Numbered from the stretch's first letter, positions 26,431 to 35,712 are shown. The stretch is DNA of 42,337 nt from Fusobacterium sp. (GCF_032477075.1 NZ_JAWDXO010000025.1:1-42337), one strand, 5' to 3'. Notes: generated from the sequence alone by a model not told the origin. Numbers and translations: made by a program.

Positions 26431-27666
26431 TTACTTCTCAGTAAAGGCAAAATTTCCATTTTTCATTATTAAAGTTTCATTTCCTGAAGAATCTATTCCT
26501 ATTATTTCCAAGTCAGAAGTTCCTACCATAAAATCTTCGTGTACCATTGAAATATTTACCCCTTTTTCTCTGAGCTGACTTTCGTTCATTTCACTTCCAT
26601 TTTCTAAACATATGGGATAAGCCTGCCCTAATGCAAGATGACATGAGGCATTTTCATCAAAAAGAGTATTATAAAATATAGTATTTGAATTTGAAATAGG
26701 TGAATCATATGGAACAAGTGCTACTTCTCCAAGATAAGATGAACCTTCATCACTTTTTAAAAGTTCTTCAAGTATTTCTTTTCCTTTTTCAGCAGAAAAA
26801 TCCACAACTTTTCCTCCTTTGAATGTAAGTGAAAATTTTTCTATTAAATTTCCACTATAACTAAAAGGTTTACTACTGTAAACTATTCCATTAACTTCAT
26901 CTTTTTTAGGAAGAGTGAATATTTCTTCAGTTGGCATATTAGCCACAAAATATACTCCTTCTTTAGAAGTTTCTCCCCCAGCTGTCCATATATGTCCCTC
27001 TGGAAGTCCTATTTCTAAATTTGTTCCTAAGGAATTTTTATATATTAATTTCTTAAACTTCTTCTTATTTAAATAATTCATATTCTCTTTTAATGAATTT
27101 AAATGATTTTTCCACTCTTTTACTGGATCAGCTTTGTCAGCTCTTACTATTGAAAAAATAAGCTCCCATAATTTTTCTTTACTTTCTTTTTTAGATAATT
27201 CTGGAAATATTTTTCCAGCCCATGCATCAGTTGGAACAGATACTATACACCACTGATTGTAATTATTCATTATCCTGTCATAGTATTCTTTCAATGCTCT
27301 GCTTCTGGCTCTTTGATATTTTATTATTTTACTTTGTTCTACATTTTTCAGCAGCTCTGGATCAGAAGCATATATACTTAAAAAAGCTGCTCCTTTTCTC
27401 ATATATTCCATAACAGATTCAACCTGCCATTGAGGATAACTTTCAAATAACTCCTCTACTCCATAGTCATATTTATATTTATTACATAATTCATCATTCC
27501 AATGAACAATTACTTCTTTTGCCCCATTTTTATATGCAGTTTCTACAACTTTTCTTGTAAAATCAGCAACTTCCACAGGAGAATTTATAACTAAAATTTG
27601 TTCTTTTTGAAGATTAATACCTATTTTTATAGTAAGTTCTATATAATTTTCTATCTTTTTTTCCAT
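26431..27666 (-). CDS. M29 family aminopeptidase (AmpS/PepS/T-like)
   Basis: 411 residues, normal for the family. These are two-metal cytosolic aminopeptidases that trim N-terminal residues from peptides. Family segments seen: VADFTRKVVETAYKNGAKEVIVHW near residue 33, LPEGHIWTAGGETS (a metal-ligand glutamate), VYFVANMPTEEIFT, CHLALGQAYP and VNISMVHEDFMVGTSDLEI (histidine and glutamate/aspartate ligands), all intact. It follows the hydrolase-like gene by 14 bases with an AGGAAGTAA ribosome binding site, so the two are co-transcribed. It ends at the shared terminator with mnmH. Confidence 0.92.
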   Translation of the reverse strand: MEKKIENYIELTIKIGINLQKEQILVINSPVEVADFTRKVVETAYKNGAKEVIVHWNDELCNKYKYDYGVEELFESYPQWQVESVMEYMRKGAAFLSIYASDPELLKNVEQSKIIKYQRARSRALKEYYDRIMNNYNQWCIVSVPTDAWAGKIFPELSKKESKEKLWELIFSIVRADKADPVKEWKNHLNSLKENMNYLNKKKFKKLIYKNSLGTNLEIGLPEGHIWTAGGETSKEGVYFVANMPTEEIFTLPKKDEVNGIVYSSKPFSYSGNLIEKFSLTFKGGKVVDFSAEKGKEILEELLKSDEGSSYLGEVALVPYDSPISNSNTIFYNTLFDENASCHLALGQAYPICLENGSEMNESQLREKGVNISMVHEDFMVGTSDLEIIGIDSSGNETLIMKNGNFAFTEK

Positions 27667-27680
27667 TTACTTCCTCCAAA

Positions 27681-28322
27681 TTAGTCTACTCTAAACTGCC
27701 CCTTTGATATAAAATTATTTATATATTTTGCTGTTCCTATTTTTTTATGTATTTCATCATGAACAAGAGGAAGGAAAAGAGTATCTTTTGCATAATCCAA
27801 CATACACTCTTTGGAATTTACCAGTCCATCATTATATTCTCCCAGCCATTTACTAAATATTCCCTCTGTCTCTGTTCCTATAATTAAACCAATTTCTATC
27901 TTTCTATCTATTTCATATCGCTTTTTTCTTTTGAAGAGTTTTAATGGTTTAAATATAGTATCTAATATTGGAAATATTCTTTTTAACCTTCTATGAACAA
28001 CAGAATCTCTTAAAGGAGCAGCTATCAATACAATTTTATCTACAATATCCTCTGATTCCCTATCTTTTAAAGTTTCTTCAATAAGCAGTCCTCCAAGTCC
28101 ATATCCAATTAAAACAATTTCTTCCTTCTCACTAAGTCCACCATATTTTAAATCTAAAAGGAAACCTTTAAGCATATCTACTGAAAATTTAATGTCTGGA
28201 AAAGTAAGAGGAAAATTCAAATTTTCTACTTTATATCCTATTGAAGTTAAATTTTGCTCCAAGGGCTCCATATCTCTATAATCTCTATGAAATCCATGAA
28301 TCAATACAATTCTATAGCTCAT
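27681..28322 (-). CDS. Alpha/beta-hydrolase-like protein lacking the nucleophile serine
   Basis: 213 residues with an alpha/beta-hydrolase look: VLIHGF (6-11) as the oxyanion-hole strand, LIGYGLGGLL (71-80) at the nucleophile elbow, a possible acid residue in NDGLVN and a late histidine in PLVHDEIHKKIG. The elbow normally reads GxSxG; here it is G-Y-G-L-G, with glycine (codon GGA) at residue 75 where the serine belongs. So it is either a pseudo-enzyme or uses another chemistry. There is no signal peptide, so it is cytosolic. It is first in a two-gene unit with an aminopeptidase; a binding or regulatory role is possible. The fold call is good, the function unknown. Confidence 0.75.
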   Translation of the reverse strand: MSYRIVLIHGFHRDYRDMEPLEQNLTSIGYKVENLNFPLTFPDIKFSVDMLKGFLLDLKYGGLSEKEEIVLIGYGLGGLLIEETLKDRESEDIVDKIVLIAAPLRDSVVHRRLKRIFPILDTIFKPLKLFKRKKRYEIDRKIEIGLIIGTETEGIFSKWLGEYNDGLVNSKECMLDYAKDTLFLPLVHDEIHKKIGTAKYINNFISKGQFRVD

Positions 28323-28482
28323 CTTCTCACTTTCCTTTTTTAGAATTTTATCAAAATTATCTTTCTTTATTTATTATAACATTTTTTAGAGGAACTTGAA
28401 GAAAAAAAGAAAAAAATTTCTAACCTCTTTTCAGTAAAATTATGTTATTATATATTTAAAACAACTTTTGAGGTGATAATTA

Positions 28483-31245
28483 ATGCAAAAATTTAAGAAA
28501 TATATCTTTACTGCTCTACTTTTTATACTTTCTATAACTATTTTTTCAAAACCTTTGGAAAATAGTTCAAAACTGATCACTGGAAAACTTCCAAATGGAA
28601 TAACTTATTATATATACAAAAATAAAAAACCAGAAAAAAAAGCTGAACTTAATCTTGTTGTAAAAGCTGGTTCTTTGTATGAAAAAGAGCAAGAGCAAGG
28701 TCTTGCCCATTTTCTTGAGCATATGGCTTTTAATGGCACTACAAAATATGAAAAAAATGATATGATTAAATATCTTCAATCTCTTGGTCTAAGTTTTGGT
28801 GGTGATCTCAATGCTTATACTTCTTTTGATAGAACTGTATACAAATTGCAAATACCTTCTTCTACTTCTGAGGATATAGAAAAAGGAGTTGAGGTTCTTA
28901 AAGAATGGGCTACTGAAATAACTTTAGCCCCTGAACAAGTAGAAAGTGAAAAAAAAGTAATAATAGAGGAATGGAGACTAAGACAAGGTCTTTCTCAAAG
29001 ACTTGGAGATATCCATAAGAAAGCTGTATTTGGTGGTTCCAGATACTTTGACAGATTTCCAATAGGACTTCCTGAAACTATTAATGGAGCTACTTCTCAA
29101 ATCTTAAAAAGTTTTTATGAAAGATGGTATCTTCCTGAAAATATTTCTGTAATAGCTGTTGGAGATTTTGATCCCATTCAGGTAGAAAACATAATTAAAA
29201 AATATTTTGATTACACAAGTGACAAAAAAGTTACAGTTCCTGAAGATTATAAACTTGCTAAACTTGAAAATAAATATATCGTCTTTACTGACCCTGAAAT
29301 TACATATAATACTTTTTATATGACAAAAATTTTAAACAGGACTATAGTTAATACTGAAGAAGGTATTAAAGTAAGTATTATAGATCAGCTCCTTTTCAAT
29401 ATTCTCAATACAAGATTGTCTAATCTAAGTAAATTGGACAATTCTCCTCTTATAGAAAGTCTTGTTTATAAATATTCCATCAATAACCACAGTGACATTT
29501 TCAGTGCTGTTGCTGCTGTAAGAGATGGAAGAATAGAGGAAGGAGCAGCTCTTCTTAATGCAGCCTTAAAAACTTCTGTGGCAAAGGGAATAAATAAAAC
29601 TGAATTTGAATTAGAAAAGAAAAATATCTATAATAGTTATAAAACTTTAGTTGCAAATAAAGAGAGCATACAGCATGGAACATATGTAGAAGCTCTTGTT
29701 GAATATGTCATGTCTGGAGATAGTTTCCTAGATATAGATAAGGAATTTGAATTATTTTCAAAAGAATTAGATGATGTAAAATTATCTGATCTTAATAAAA
29801 GAATGAAAGAGATATACAGTGCAGATACTCTTTATTTTCTCACTGCTCCTTCTAATGGAAAGGATATTCCAAATGAAAAACAACTTGAAAAAATAATGAC
29901 TGAAAGCAGAGAGTCAAAAGATAATCTATTAGATTTTTCATCATCAAATGTAGAACTTCCTCCTATTCAAGTTATAAATGGAAAAATAATTGAATCTTCT
30001 GATGGAAATTTTACCCTCTCTAATGGAATAAAAGTATTATCTAAATCTACAGATTTTGATAAAGATAAAATCTATATAAAATTATTTAAGAAAGAAGGAA
30101 GTTCTGTTGATGCATATACTGAATATCTAAATTCTCTTTTTAGCAGTGATCTTGTAATCAGTTCTGGTGCAGCTAACATTTCCCCAAATGATTTAGAAAA
30201 CTTTATGAAAGGAAAAAACTTCAGCCTTTCTCCATATATTAATGACTATGAACAGGGATTCTCTATTACAACAGATAAAGAAAATCTTATACCTGCCTTA
30301 GAATATATGAGTTATACTATAAAAGAACCTAAAATTGATGATATAATATTTAAAACAATGATGGAAAATACAAAAGAAGCTATACTTAACAGAAATAACT
30401 CTCCAAGAGCAGTATATAGCGATGAAATTTCTAAAATATATAGTGGAAATAACCAAAGGAGACTTCCTTTATCTCTTGAAGATTTAGAAAAAATTAATAA
30501 AAAGGATGCTTTAAATATATTTAAAAATAAATTTGATGATTTTAATGGATACCAACTATTAATAGTTGGTTCATTTGATGAAAATGAACTTCCAGAATTA
30601 CTGAAAAAATATTTTGCTTCACTTCCCAATAGTGAAAAATTGATTTCTCCTAAACCACTTGATTTAAATATACCTAAAGGTATAGTAAAAAAAGAAGTGA
30701 TAAAAGGTGTTGATAAAAAATCTACTGTAACTTTAATATTTCCATATAATGGTACTCATGGAGAAAAAGAAAGGATTTTATACAATGGGTTCTCAAGAGT
30801 TTTAAATATAGCTCTTATTGAAGATATAAGAGAAAAAATAGGAGGAGTTTACTCTATTTCATCAAAGGTTTCTCTTTCTCCAAATAATTTTGGTGAAGAT
30901 AGAATGATAATAAGTTTCAGCTGCGATACTAAAAGAGTTGAGGAATTGAAAAGTGCTGTGTTAAAAACTGTTTTTGAAATGCTTAATAAAGATATTAATC
31001 AAAAACAGATAGATAGTATTATAAAAAATTATGAACTTTCATACAAAAATGAATTGAAAGAAAATATTTTCTGGTTAAATTATTTTTATCAAAAATCTAC
31101 TGTTGACCCAGAATATAAAGTTCCTACACCAGAGGAATATGCCAAAATAATGCAGAAAAAAGATCTGATGGAATTGGCAAAAAAAGCAATAAATTTAAAT
31201 AATTACATTGATGTAACTTTGATTCCTGAAAAGGAATCTTTATAA
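28483..31245 (+). CDS. Periplasmic M16 family zinc peptidase (PqqL-like)
   Basis: 920 residues. A signal peptide (about 1-22, KKYIFTALLFILSITIFS) directs it out of the cytosol. The first M16 domain has the inverted zinc motif HFLEH (H76, E79, H80) and the third ligand about 75 residues later (E156, in SEKKVIIEEW), so it should be active. A second, inactive M16 domain pair makes up the rest, with the typical R/Y region near KIGGVYSISSKVSLSP late in the protein. Length and layout fit PqqL/YmxG-type pitrilysins that degrade small proteins or process peptides. The start has an AGGTGAT ribosome binding site. It heads a three-gene unit with the next two genes. Confidence 0.9.
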   Translation: MQKFKKYIFTALLFILSITIFSKPLENSSKLITGKLPNGITYYIYKNKKPEKKAELNLVVKAGSLYEKEQEQGLAHFLEHMAFNGTTKYEKNDMIKYLQSLGLSFGGDLNAYTSFDRTVYKLQIPSSTSEDIEKGVEVLKEWATEITLAPEQVESEKKVIIEEWRLRQGLSQRLGDIHKKAVFGGSRYFDRFPIGLPETINGATSQILKSFYERWYLPENISVIAVGDFDPIQVENIIKKYFDYTSDKKVTVPEDYKLAKLENKYIVFTDPEITYNTFYMTKILNRTIVNTEEGIKVSIIDQLLFNILNTRLSNLSKLDNSPLIESLVYKYSINNHSDIFSAVAAVRDGRIEEGAALLNAALKTSVAKGINKTEFELEKKNIYNSYKTLVANKESIQHGTYVEALVEYVMSGDSFLDIDKEFELFSKELDDVKLSDLNKRMKEIYSADTLYFLTAPSNGKDIPNEKQLEKIMTESRESKDNLLDFSSSNVELPPIQVINGKIIESSDGNFTLSNGIKVLSKSTDFDKDKIYIKLFKKEGSSVDAYTEYLNSLFSSDLVISSGAANISPNDLENFMKGKNFSLSPYINDYEQGFSITTDKENLIPALEYMSYTIKEPKIDDIIFKTMMENTKEAILNRNNSPRAVYSDEISKIYSGNNQRRLPLSLEDLEKINKKDALNIFKNKFDDFNGYQLLIVGSFDENELPELLKKYFASLPNSEKLISPKPLDLNIPKGIVKKEVIKGVDKKSTVTLIFPYNGTHGEKERILYNGFSRVLNIALIEDIREKIGGVYSISSKVSLSPNNFGEDRMIISFSCDTKRVEELKSAVLKTVFEMLNKDINQKQIDSIIKNYELSYKNELKENIFWLNYFYQKSTVDPEYKVPTPEEYAKIMQKKDLMELAKKAINLNNYIDVTLIPEKESL

Positions 31246-31265
31246 TAAAACTTTAGGAGGAAATT

Positions 31266-31595
31266 ATGCCGCATTTAAAAGTTAGAGGGATGGACAAAAA
31301 AGCTTTAATTGAGAACAGTAAGGAGATAATTGATGGTCTTACTGAAATAATCAAGTGTGACAGAACTTGGTTTACTATTGAACATACAGATACTGAATAT
31401 ATCTATGATGGAAAAATTATAGATGGTTATACATTTGTTGAGTTATATTGGTTTGAAAGAACTCAAGAAGTAAAAGCTACAGTTGGAGAATTTTTAACAA
31501 AAGCTATAAAAAAAATAAATGGTGATAAAGATTGCTGTATTATCTTCTTCCCACTTCTGGGGGAAAATTACTGTGACAATGGGAAATTTTTCTAA
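31266..31595 (+). CDS. DUF1904-like small protein
   Basis: 109 residues. The N-terminus MPHLKVRGM and the pattern of residues up to CCIIFFPLLGENYCDNGKFF fit the DUF1904 family, whose members look like the 4-oxalocrotonate tautomerase fold. A proline directly after the start methionine could then be the catalytic base, but no function is known to me. It follows the M16 gene by 20 bases, has a perfect AGGAGG site, and its stop overlaps the yaaA start (TAATG), so it is translated with yaaA. Cytosolic, no membrane segments. The family call is from memory of its motifs and is moderately sure. Confidence 0.65.
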   Translation: MPHLKVRGMDKKALIENSKEIIDGLTEIIKCDRTWFTIEHTDTEYIYDGKIIDGYTFVELYWFERTQEVKATVGEFLTKAIKKINGDKDCCIIFFPLLGENYCDNGKFF

Positions 31596-32335
31596 TGAAG
31601 ATTATATTTTCACCAAGTAAAGAAATGAGAGATAATGAAATATTATCTCTTTCCTCTTCTTCTGTATACTTTAAAGAAAAAAATCAGAAAATTCTGAAAA
31701 AGCTCCAAAATTTTTCAAAAGAAGAAATTGCAGAAATTATGAAAATTAAGGGTAAACTTTTAGAGAAAACCTTTGAAAATATAAAAAAATTTGATTCTCT
31801 TGAAGCTATCTCTGCATTTTCATTATATAATGGAGTTTCTTTTAAAAATTTAGAATTGGAAAACTATAATAAAGAAAGTATTGAGTATGCCAATAATAAT
31901 TTACTTATTCTTTCTGCTTTTTATGGAGTTTTACATCCATCTAACTCAGTTAGAAAATACAGACTGGATATGACTATGAAACTCGCTTCATCATCTCTAT
32001 ATTCTTTTTGGAACAATGAAATTACAGATTATATCATCAATCTTTTGCATGATGATTCTGATAAAATTCTTATAAATCTTGCCTCAGAAGAATATTCTAA
32101 AATGATAGAAAGAAAAAAATTTCCTTATAGAATAATTGACATTGATTTTAAAGAAAATAAAAATGGAAAATTCCAATCTGTGAGTAGTTTTGCAAAACAA
32201 GGAAGAAGAAGCATGCTTAATTATCTCATCAAAAATAAAATAACTGATATTGAAAAAATTAAAAAATTTTCTGAATCAAGATATCTATTTAATGATGAAT
32301 TATCTGATAAAGATAAATTTATTTTTACAAGGTAA
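31595..32335 (+). CDS. yaaA: YaaA family peroxide-stress DNA-binding protein
   Basis: 246 residues, the usual length. The family start MKIIFSPSKEM, the AISAFSLYNGVSF segment and the central LSAFYGVLHPSNSVRKYRLDM motif are all present, ending with the conserved FAKQGRRSMLNYLIKN. In E. coli YaaA lowers free iron and protects DNA during hydrogen peroxide stress; structures show a DNA-binding fold. Here it is coupled to the DUF1904-like gene by a one-base overlap. An inverted repeat after its end may stop transcription toward the converging mgtA. Confidence 0.9.
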   Translation: MKIIFSPSKEMRDNEILSLSSSSVYFKEKNQKILKKLQNFSKEEIAEIMKIKGKLLEKTFENIKKFDSLEAISAFSLYNGVSFKNLELENYNKESIEYANNNLLILSAFYGVLHPSNSVRKYRLDMTMKLASSSLYSFWNNEITDYIINLLHDDSDKILINLASEEYSKMIERKKFPYRIIDIDFKENKNGKFQSVSSFAKQGRRSMLNYLIKNKITDIEKIKKFSESRYLFNDELSDKDKFIFTR

Positions 32336-32405
32336 TAGTTGAATGAAGAGTATTAAATTTGATAAAAAATTTTTTTAAAGAAAGAACCTTGAATTTTTAA
32401 GATTA

Positions 32406-32469
32406 TTCAGATTGAAGGCAAATAACCATTAAAAATAAAAAATTAATGACTGTTTATCTTCAATCTGAA
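32406..32469. repeat. Inverted repeat between yaaA and mgtA, possible terminator
   Basis: TTCAGATTGAAG (32406-32417) and CTTCAATCTGAA (32458-32469) are perfect 12-bp arms about 40 bases apart, with a smaller CATTAA/TTAATG stem inside. A T-rich stretch follows on the plus strand, so it could end the yaaA message; the minus-strand side is less T-rich. Confidence 0.5.
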
Positions 32470-32487
32470 ATATATTTTTTCTCAGTT

Positions 32488-35235
32488 CTATAAAAGCTCT
32501 CCATAACGCTTTACATATATTTTCTTCAAAAATGTAACTAATACCATATAAAGAATGACTGTAATTATAAGGAAAGGCCAATATATAGCTGGTAGCACCG
32601 TAAGTCCTATCATTTTTCCAAGTTTCGTATACGGAATTAACGAAAGAAATAATATTCCACTGCAAGTAAGGAAAGTTACTGATAATGAAGCTCTGCTTTG
32701 AATAAATGGAATTTTTGGTGTTCTTATCATATGTATAACAAGTGTCTGTGTCCACATAGATTCAACAAACCATCCTGTTTGAAACAAAGCTATAAACATA
32801 GTTCTCATTGACTCATCTGATGCTGGAATCATATGATAAGGAAGCCCTCCTGATACAAACATTGGACATATAACAAAATATAACACAAGATATGTTGTTA
32901 TATCAAATATTGAGCTTGTTGGCCCTATCCATAACATGAATTTCCCAACAGAAGATGCATTCCATTTTCTTGGTACTTTTAAAAATTCATCATCTACATT
33001 ATCCCAAGGAATTGTTGTACAAGAAAGATCATATATCAAATTTAAAAATATCAATTGTACACTCATCATAGGTAAAAAAGGAATAAATGCACTGGCTGCA
33101 AGTACTGAAAACATATTTCCAAAGTTTGATGAAGCAGTCATTTTTATATATTTTATCATGTTAGCATATGTTTTACGTCCTTCTATTATCCCTTCTTCAA
33201 GTACCATAAGATCTTTTTCCAAAAGAATAATGTCTGCTGATTCTTTAGCAATATCTACAGCTGTATCCACTGATATTCCTATATCTGCTGCTTTCATAGC
33301 TGCTGCATCATTTATTCCATCTCCCATAAAGCCTACAGTATGCCCATTATCACGAAGCACTTTTACTATTCTAGCTTTTTGATCAGGTGAAAGCTTTGCA
33401 AATACACTTATATTTTCTGCTGCTTTCCCTAATTCATAATCAGTCATTTTATCTAAATCTGATCCCAATAGTATTTTTTCTACTTTAAGCCCTACTTTCT
33501 GACATATACTTCTAGTGACCTTATCATTATCTCCAGTCAATATTTTAGTTGCAACTCCATATTCTTTTAATGCCTGTATTGCTTTAGCTGTTGTTTCTTT
33601 TGGGGGATCGAGAAAAGCAAGATATCCTATAAGAACCATATCACATTCATCTTTTACTCCAAAAGCCCCCACTGGAGATGGATTCGTTTTTTGTGCTACT
33701 CCTATGACTCTCATTCCATCTTCATTAAAATTATTCACTGTTTTGAGTATATCATTTTTTAATTCCTCATTCAAAAATTCTACTTTACCCTTGTATTCTA
33801 CATACTTACATATAGAGAGTATTTCTTCTACTGCTCCCTTAGTAATCATCTGTGTTTTTCCATTACTATCTTCAACAACCACTGTCATACGACGACGAGA
33901 AAAATCAAATGGTATTTCATCTACTTTTTTATACATTTCATTCAGTTTTCTTAAGGAAACCTCTTCTTTACTTTCCTCTTCTGTTCTTTGAATTATAGAT
34001 ACATCCATAAGATTTTTAAGTCCTGTTTGATACCAACTGTTAAGAAAAGCATGACGTAATACACGACTGTCCTCTTTTCCATGTACATCCATATGATATT
34101 CCAATACTACTTTATCTTGTGTCAAAGTTCCAGTCTTATCTGTACAAAGAATATCCATAGCCCCAAAATTCTGAATAGAATTAAGATTTTTTACTATAGT
34201 CTTTTTCTTTGACATAGACACTGCACCCTTTGCCAAACAAGTAGTCACTATCATAGGAAGCATTTCAGGAGTAAGTCCTACTGCTATTGATACTGCAAAA
34301 AGAAATGCCTGTATCCAGTTTCCTTTTGTCATTCCATTAATAAAGAATACCACTGGAACCATTACCAGCATGAAACGAATAAGTACCCATGAAACTGAAT
34401 TTACACCCTTTTCAAAACTTGTAACCACTGGTTCTTCTGATATTGATTGTGCCATTGATCCAAATATAGTATCATCACCAACAGAAATTACTACTCCAAT
34501 AGCCGCTCCACTGATAACATTACTTCCCATAAATGCCATATTGCTATATTCAGTAAGAGTTTGGCTCTTTTCTTTTGATGTCTCTGGGATCTTTTCCAGA
34601 GGCTCACTCTCCCCAGTCAAAGCTGATTGACTGATAAATAAATCCTTTGCTTCAATTATTCTCATATCTGCTGGAATCATATCTCCAGCTGCAAGATGCA
34701 CTATATCCCCAACTACAACTTCTTCCAGAGGTATCTCTTTTTTTCCTTCTTCTATTCTCTCTACACATGTTGTAGTTGTAATCATCTCAAGAAGTCTTTC
34801 TGCTGCATTATTGCTTCTTGCCTCTTGTATAAAACGAAGTGCTCCTGATATCATTACCATAGCTAAAATTATTGTTACTGTCATAATATCTATATCTTCA
34901 GGGGCATTATGATGAATAGGAATAATAATATCAGTTATCCCTGAAACTATTGCTAAACAAAAAAGTATTGCTGTAAAAGGATTAATAAAAGCATCACATA
35001 TTTTTTTTAATAAAGATTTTTTCTTTCCATGTGTTACCTTATTTTTTCCATATTTTTCTCTAGAAAATTTTATTCTTTCCTTCGCAATTCCTTTTGCTGA
35101 ACTTCCAAACTTTTTTAATATATCAGCAATTTCATTATTTGCTGCATATTCCATTCTTAAATTTACTTCATCTTTTTGAATTACCTTTTCTACATTTTTT
35201 CTTAGGTAATTTTTTTTCATTTTTTCTTTCATCAT
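32488..35235 (-). CDS. mgtA: Magnesium-importing P-type ATPase
   Basis: 915 residues, P3B-type Mg2+ ATPase. It brings Mg2+ into the cell at the cost of ATP when Mg2+ is low. Seen: actuator motif ALTGESEPL, phosphorylation motif DKTGTLTQD (D366), hinge GDGINDAAAMKAADIGISVD, and about ten membrane segments (two pairs before the phosphorylation site, six at the C-terminus). The start ATG (35233-35235) has AGGAGG nine bases upstream. Control is read from the leader: vegetative promoter, M-box riboswitch, terminator and a small ORF, all upstream on the same strand. High Mg2+ should therefore stop transcription before the gene. No separate regulator gene is adjacent. Confidence 0.96.
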   Translation of the reverse strand: MMKEKMKKNYLRKNVEKVIQKDEVNLRMEYAANNEIADILKKFGSSAKGIAKERIKFSREKYGKNKVTHGKKKSLLKKICDAFINPFTAILFCLAIVSGITDIIIPIHHNAPEDIDIMTVTIILAMVMISGALRFIQEARSNNAAERLLEMITTTTCVERIEEGKKEIPLEEVVVGDIVHLAAGDMIPADMRIIEAKDLFISQSALTGESEPLEKIPETSKEKSQTLTEYSNMAFMGSNVISGAAIGVVISVGDDTIFGSMAQSISEEPVVTSFEKGVNSVSWVLIRFMLVMVPVVFFINGMTKGNWIQAFLFAVSIAVGLTPEMLPMIVTTCLAKGAVSMSKKKTIVKNLNSIQNFGAMDILCTDKTGTLTQDKVVLEYHMDVHGKEDSRVLRHAFLNSWYQTGLKNLMDVSIIQRTEEESKEEVSLRKLNEMYKKVDEIPFDFSRRRMTVVVEDSNGKTQMITKGAVEEILSICKYVEYKGKVEFLNEELKNDILKTVNNFNEDGMRVIGVAQKTNPSPVGAFGVKDECDMVLIGYLAFLDPPKETTAKAIQALKEYGVATKILTGDNDKVTRSICQKVGLKVEKILLGSDLDKMTDYELGKAAENISVFAKLSPDQKARIVKVLRDNGHTVGFMGDGINDAAAMKAADIGISVDTAVDIAKESADIILLEKDLMVLEEGIIEGRKTYANMIKYIKMTASSNFGNMFSVLAASAFIPFLPMMSVQLIFLNLIYDLSCTTIPWDNVDDEFLKVPRKWNASSVGKFMLWIGPTSSIFDITTYLVLYFVICPMFVSGGLPYHMIPASDESMRTMFIALFQTGWFVESMWTQTLVIHMIRTPKIPFIQSRASLSVTFLTCSGILFLSLIPYTKLGKMIGLTVLPAIYWPFLIITVILYMVLVTFLKKIYVKRYGELL

Positions 35236-35307
35236 TAGTCTGTTCCTCCTTTACTTTTTAAAATAAGCTTTTGAAGATAACAGAACATAGCTGAAAAAAC
35301 AAAGATT

Positions 35308-35403
35308 TTATATTTTTATAGAGCAGAAGGACAGACAATCAGCCTTTCTTCTACTCACACTCTGCCCTTTCAGATCTGTACTGTTACTATTCTCCGTGTC
35401 CAT
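35308..35403 (-). CDS. Small leader ORF of mgtA, 31 residues
   Basis: It begins at ATG 35401-35403 behind GTGAGGTGAGAAGG, an excellent ribosome binding site, and ends 72 bases before mgtA. The peptide starts MDTENSNSTDLKG, continues SVSRRKADCLSFCSIKI, and so has an acidic start and a basic middle, a composition like the MgtL leader of enterobacteria (unrelated in sequence). Codon use (ACG, CTG, GTG, GGG) is richer in G/C than neighbouring genes, which hints that the RNA itself is constrained. A 9-bp stem, arms 35321-35329 and 35348-35356 (one G-U), covers its 3' end. It lies after the riboswitch terminator, so it is only made when transcription reads through. A function in sensing is inference. 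Confidence 0.55.
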   Translation of the reverse strand: MDTENSNSTDLKGQSVSRRKADCLSFCSIKI

Positions 35404-35439
35404 CCTTCTCACCTCACTAGTTTCTAAATTATTATTAAT

Positions 35440-35479
35440 AAAAAAATCCCATACCAAAGCAAAAACAATGGTATGGGAT
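35440..35479 (-). terminator. Riboswitch-controlled intrinsic terminator of mgtA
   Basis: On the minus strand ATCCCATACCA (35469-35479) pairs with TGGTATGGGAT (35446-35456) around a 12-base loop, followed by six T. The palindrome TGGGATATATCCCA (35474-35487) shares the terminator's 5' arm and could form the competing antiterminator hairpin. It lies about 30 bases downstream of the aptamer. Confidence 0.85.
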
Positions 35480-35509
35480 ATATCCCAAAATACAAAAATC
35501 ATCACTAAC

Positions 35510-35670
35510 ATGATCTATGCCACCGTTTGAGCTTTAACTCTGCAGGGCGGTGAAATTGCATTAGATGATACCTTGGTTTCGATATCGCCTGTTCAAACCA
35601 ACGCATAGTGTCTCCACTATTTTGCGGCAGCAATCCATATCCCTGTAGTAGCCTTACCTACCGGATCTAT
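35510..35670 (-). promoter_or_regulatory. M-box (ykoK) Mg2+ riboswitch aptamer
   Basis: The minus strand carries the M-box core in order: GGTAGGTAAGGCT near the 5' end, then GGATATGGATTGCTGCC, GAGACACTATGCGT, ACAGGCGATATCGA, AAGGTATCATCTAATGCA and finally CCTGCAGAGTTAAAGCT before the closing helix. It stands between a strong promoter and a terminator in front of mgtA. In known M-boxes bound Mg2+ compacts the RNA and allows the terminator to form; the arrangement here fits that off-switch. Confidence 0.93.
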
Positions 35671-35683
35671 TTTATTCATGTTC

Positions 35684-35712
35684 ATTCTAGATGTTATTTT
35701 TATTTTTGTCAA
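35684..35712 (-). promoter_or_regulatory. Promoter of the mgtA leader
   Basis: Minus-strand TTGACA (35707-35712), 17-base A/T spacer and TAGAAT (35684-35689), near-consensus. Transcription would start at about 35677, just before the aptamer. Confidence 0.85.

Noticed and set aside
32429..32755. 108-codon minus-strand ORF overlapping the mgtA end
   Set aside because: It lies in another frame of the conserved mgtA C-terminal membrane segments and has no ribosome binding site.
35404..35511. Upstream extension of the mgtA leader ORF to 67 codons
   Set aside because: The extra N-terminal part is a translation of the riboswitch terminator; the good ribosome binding site points to the ATG at 35403.
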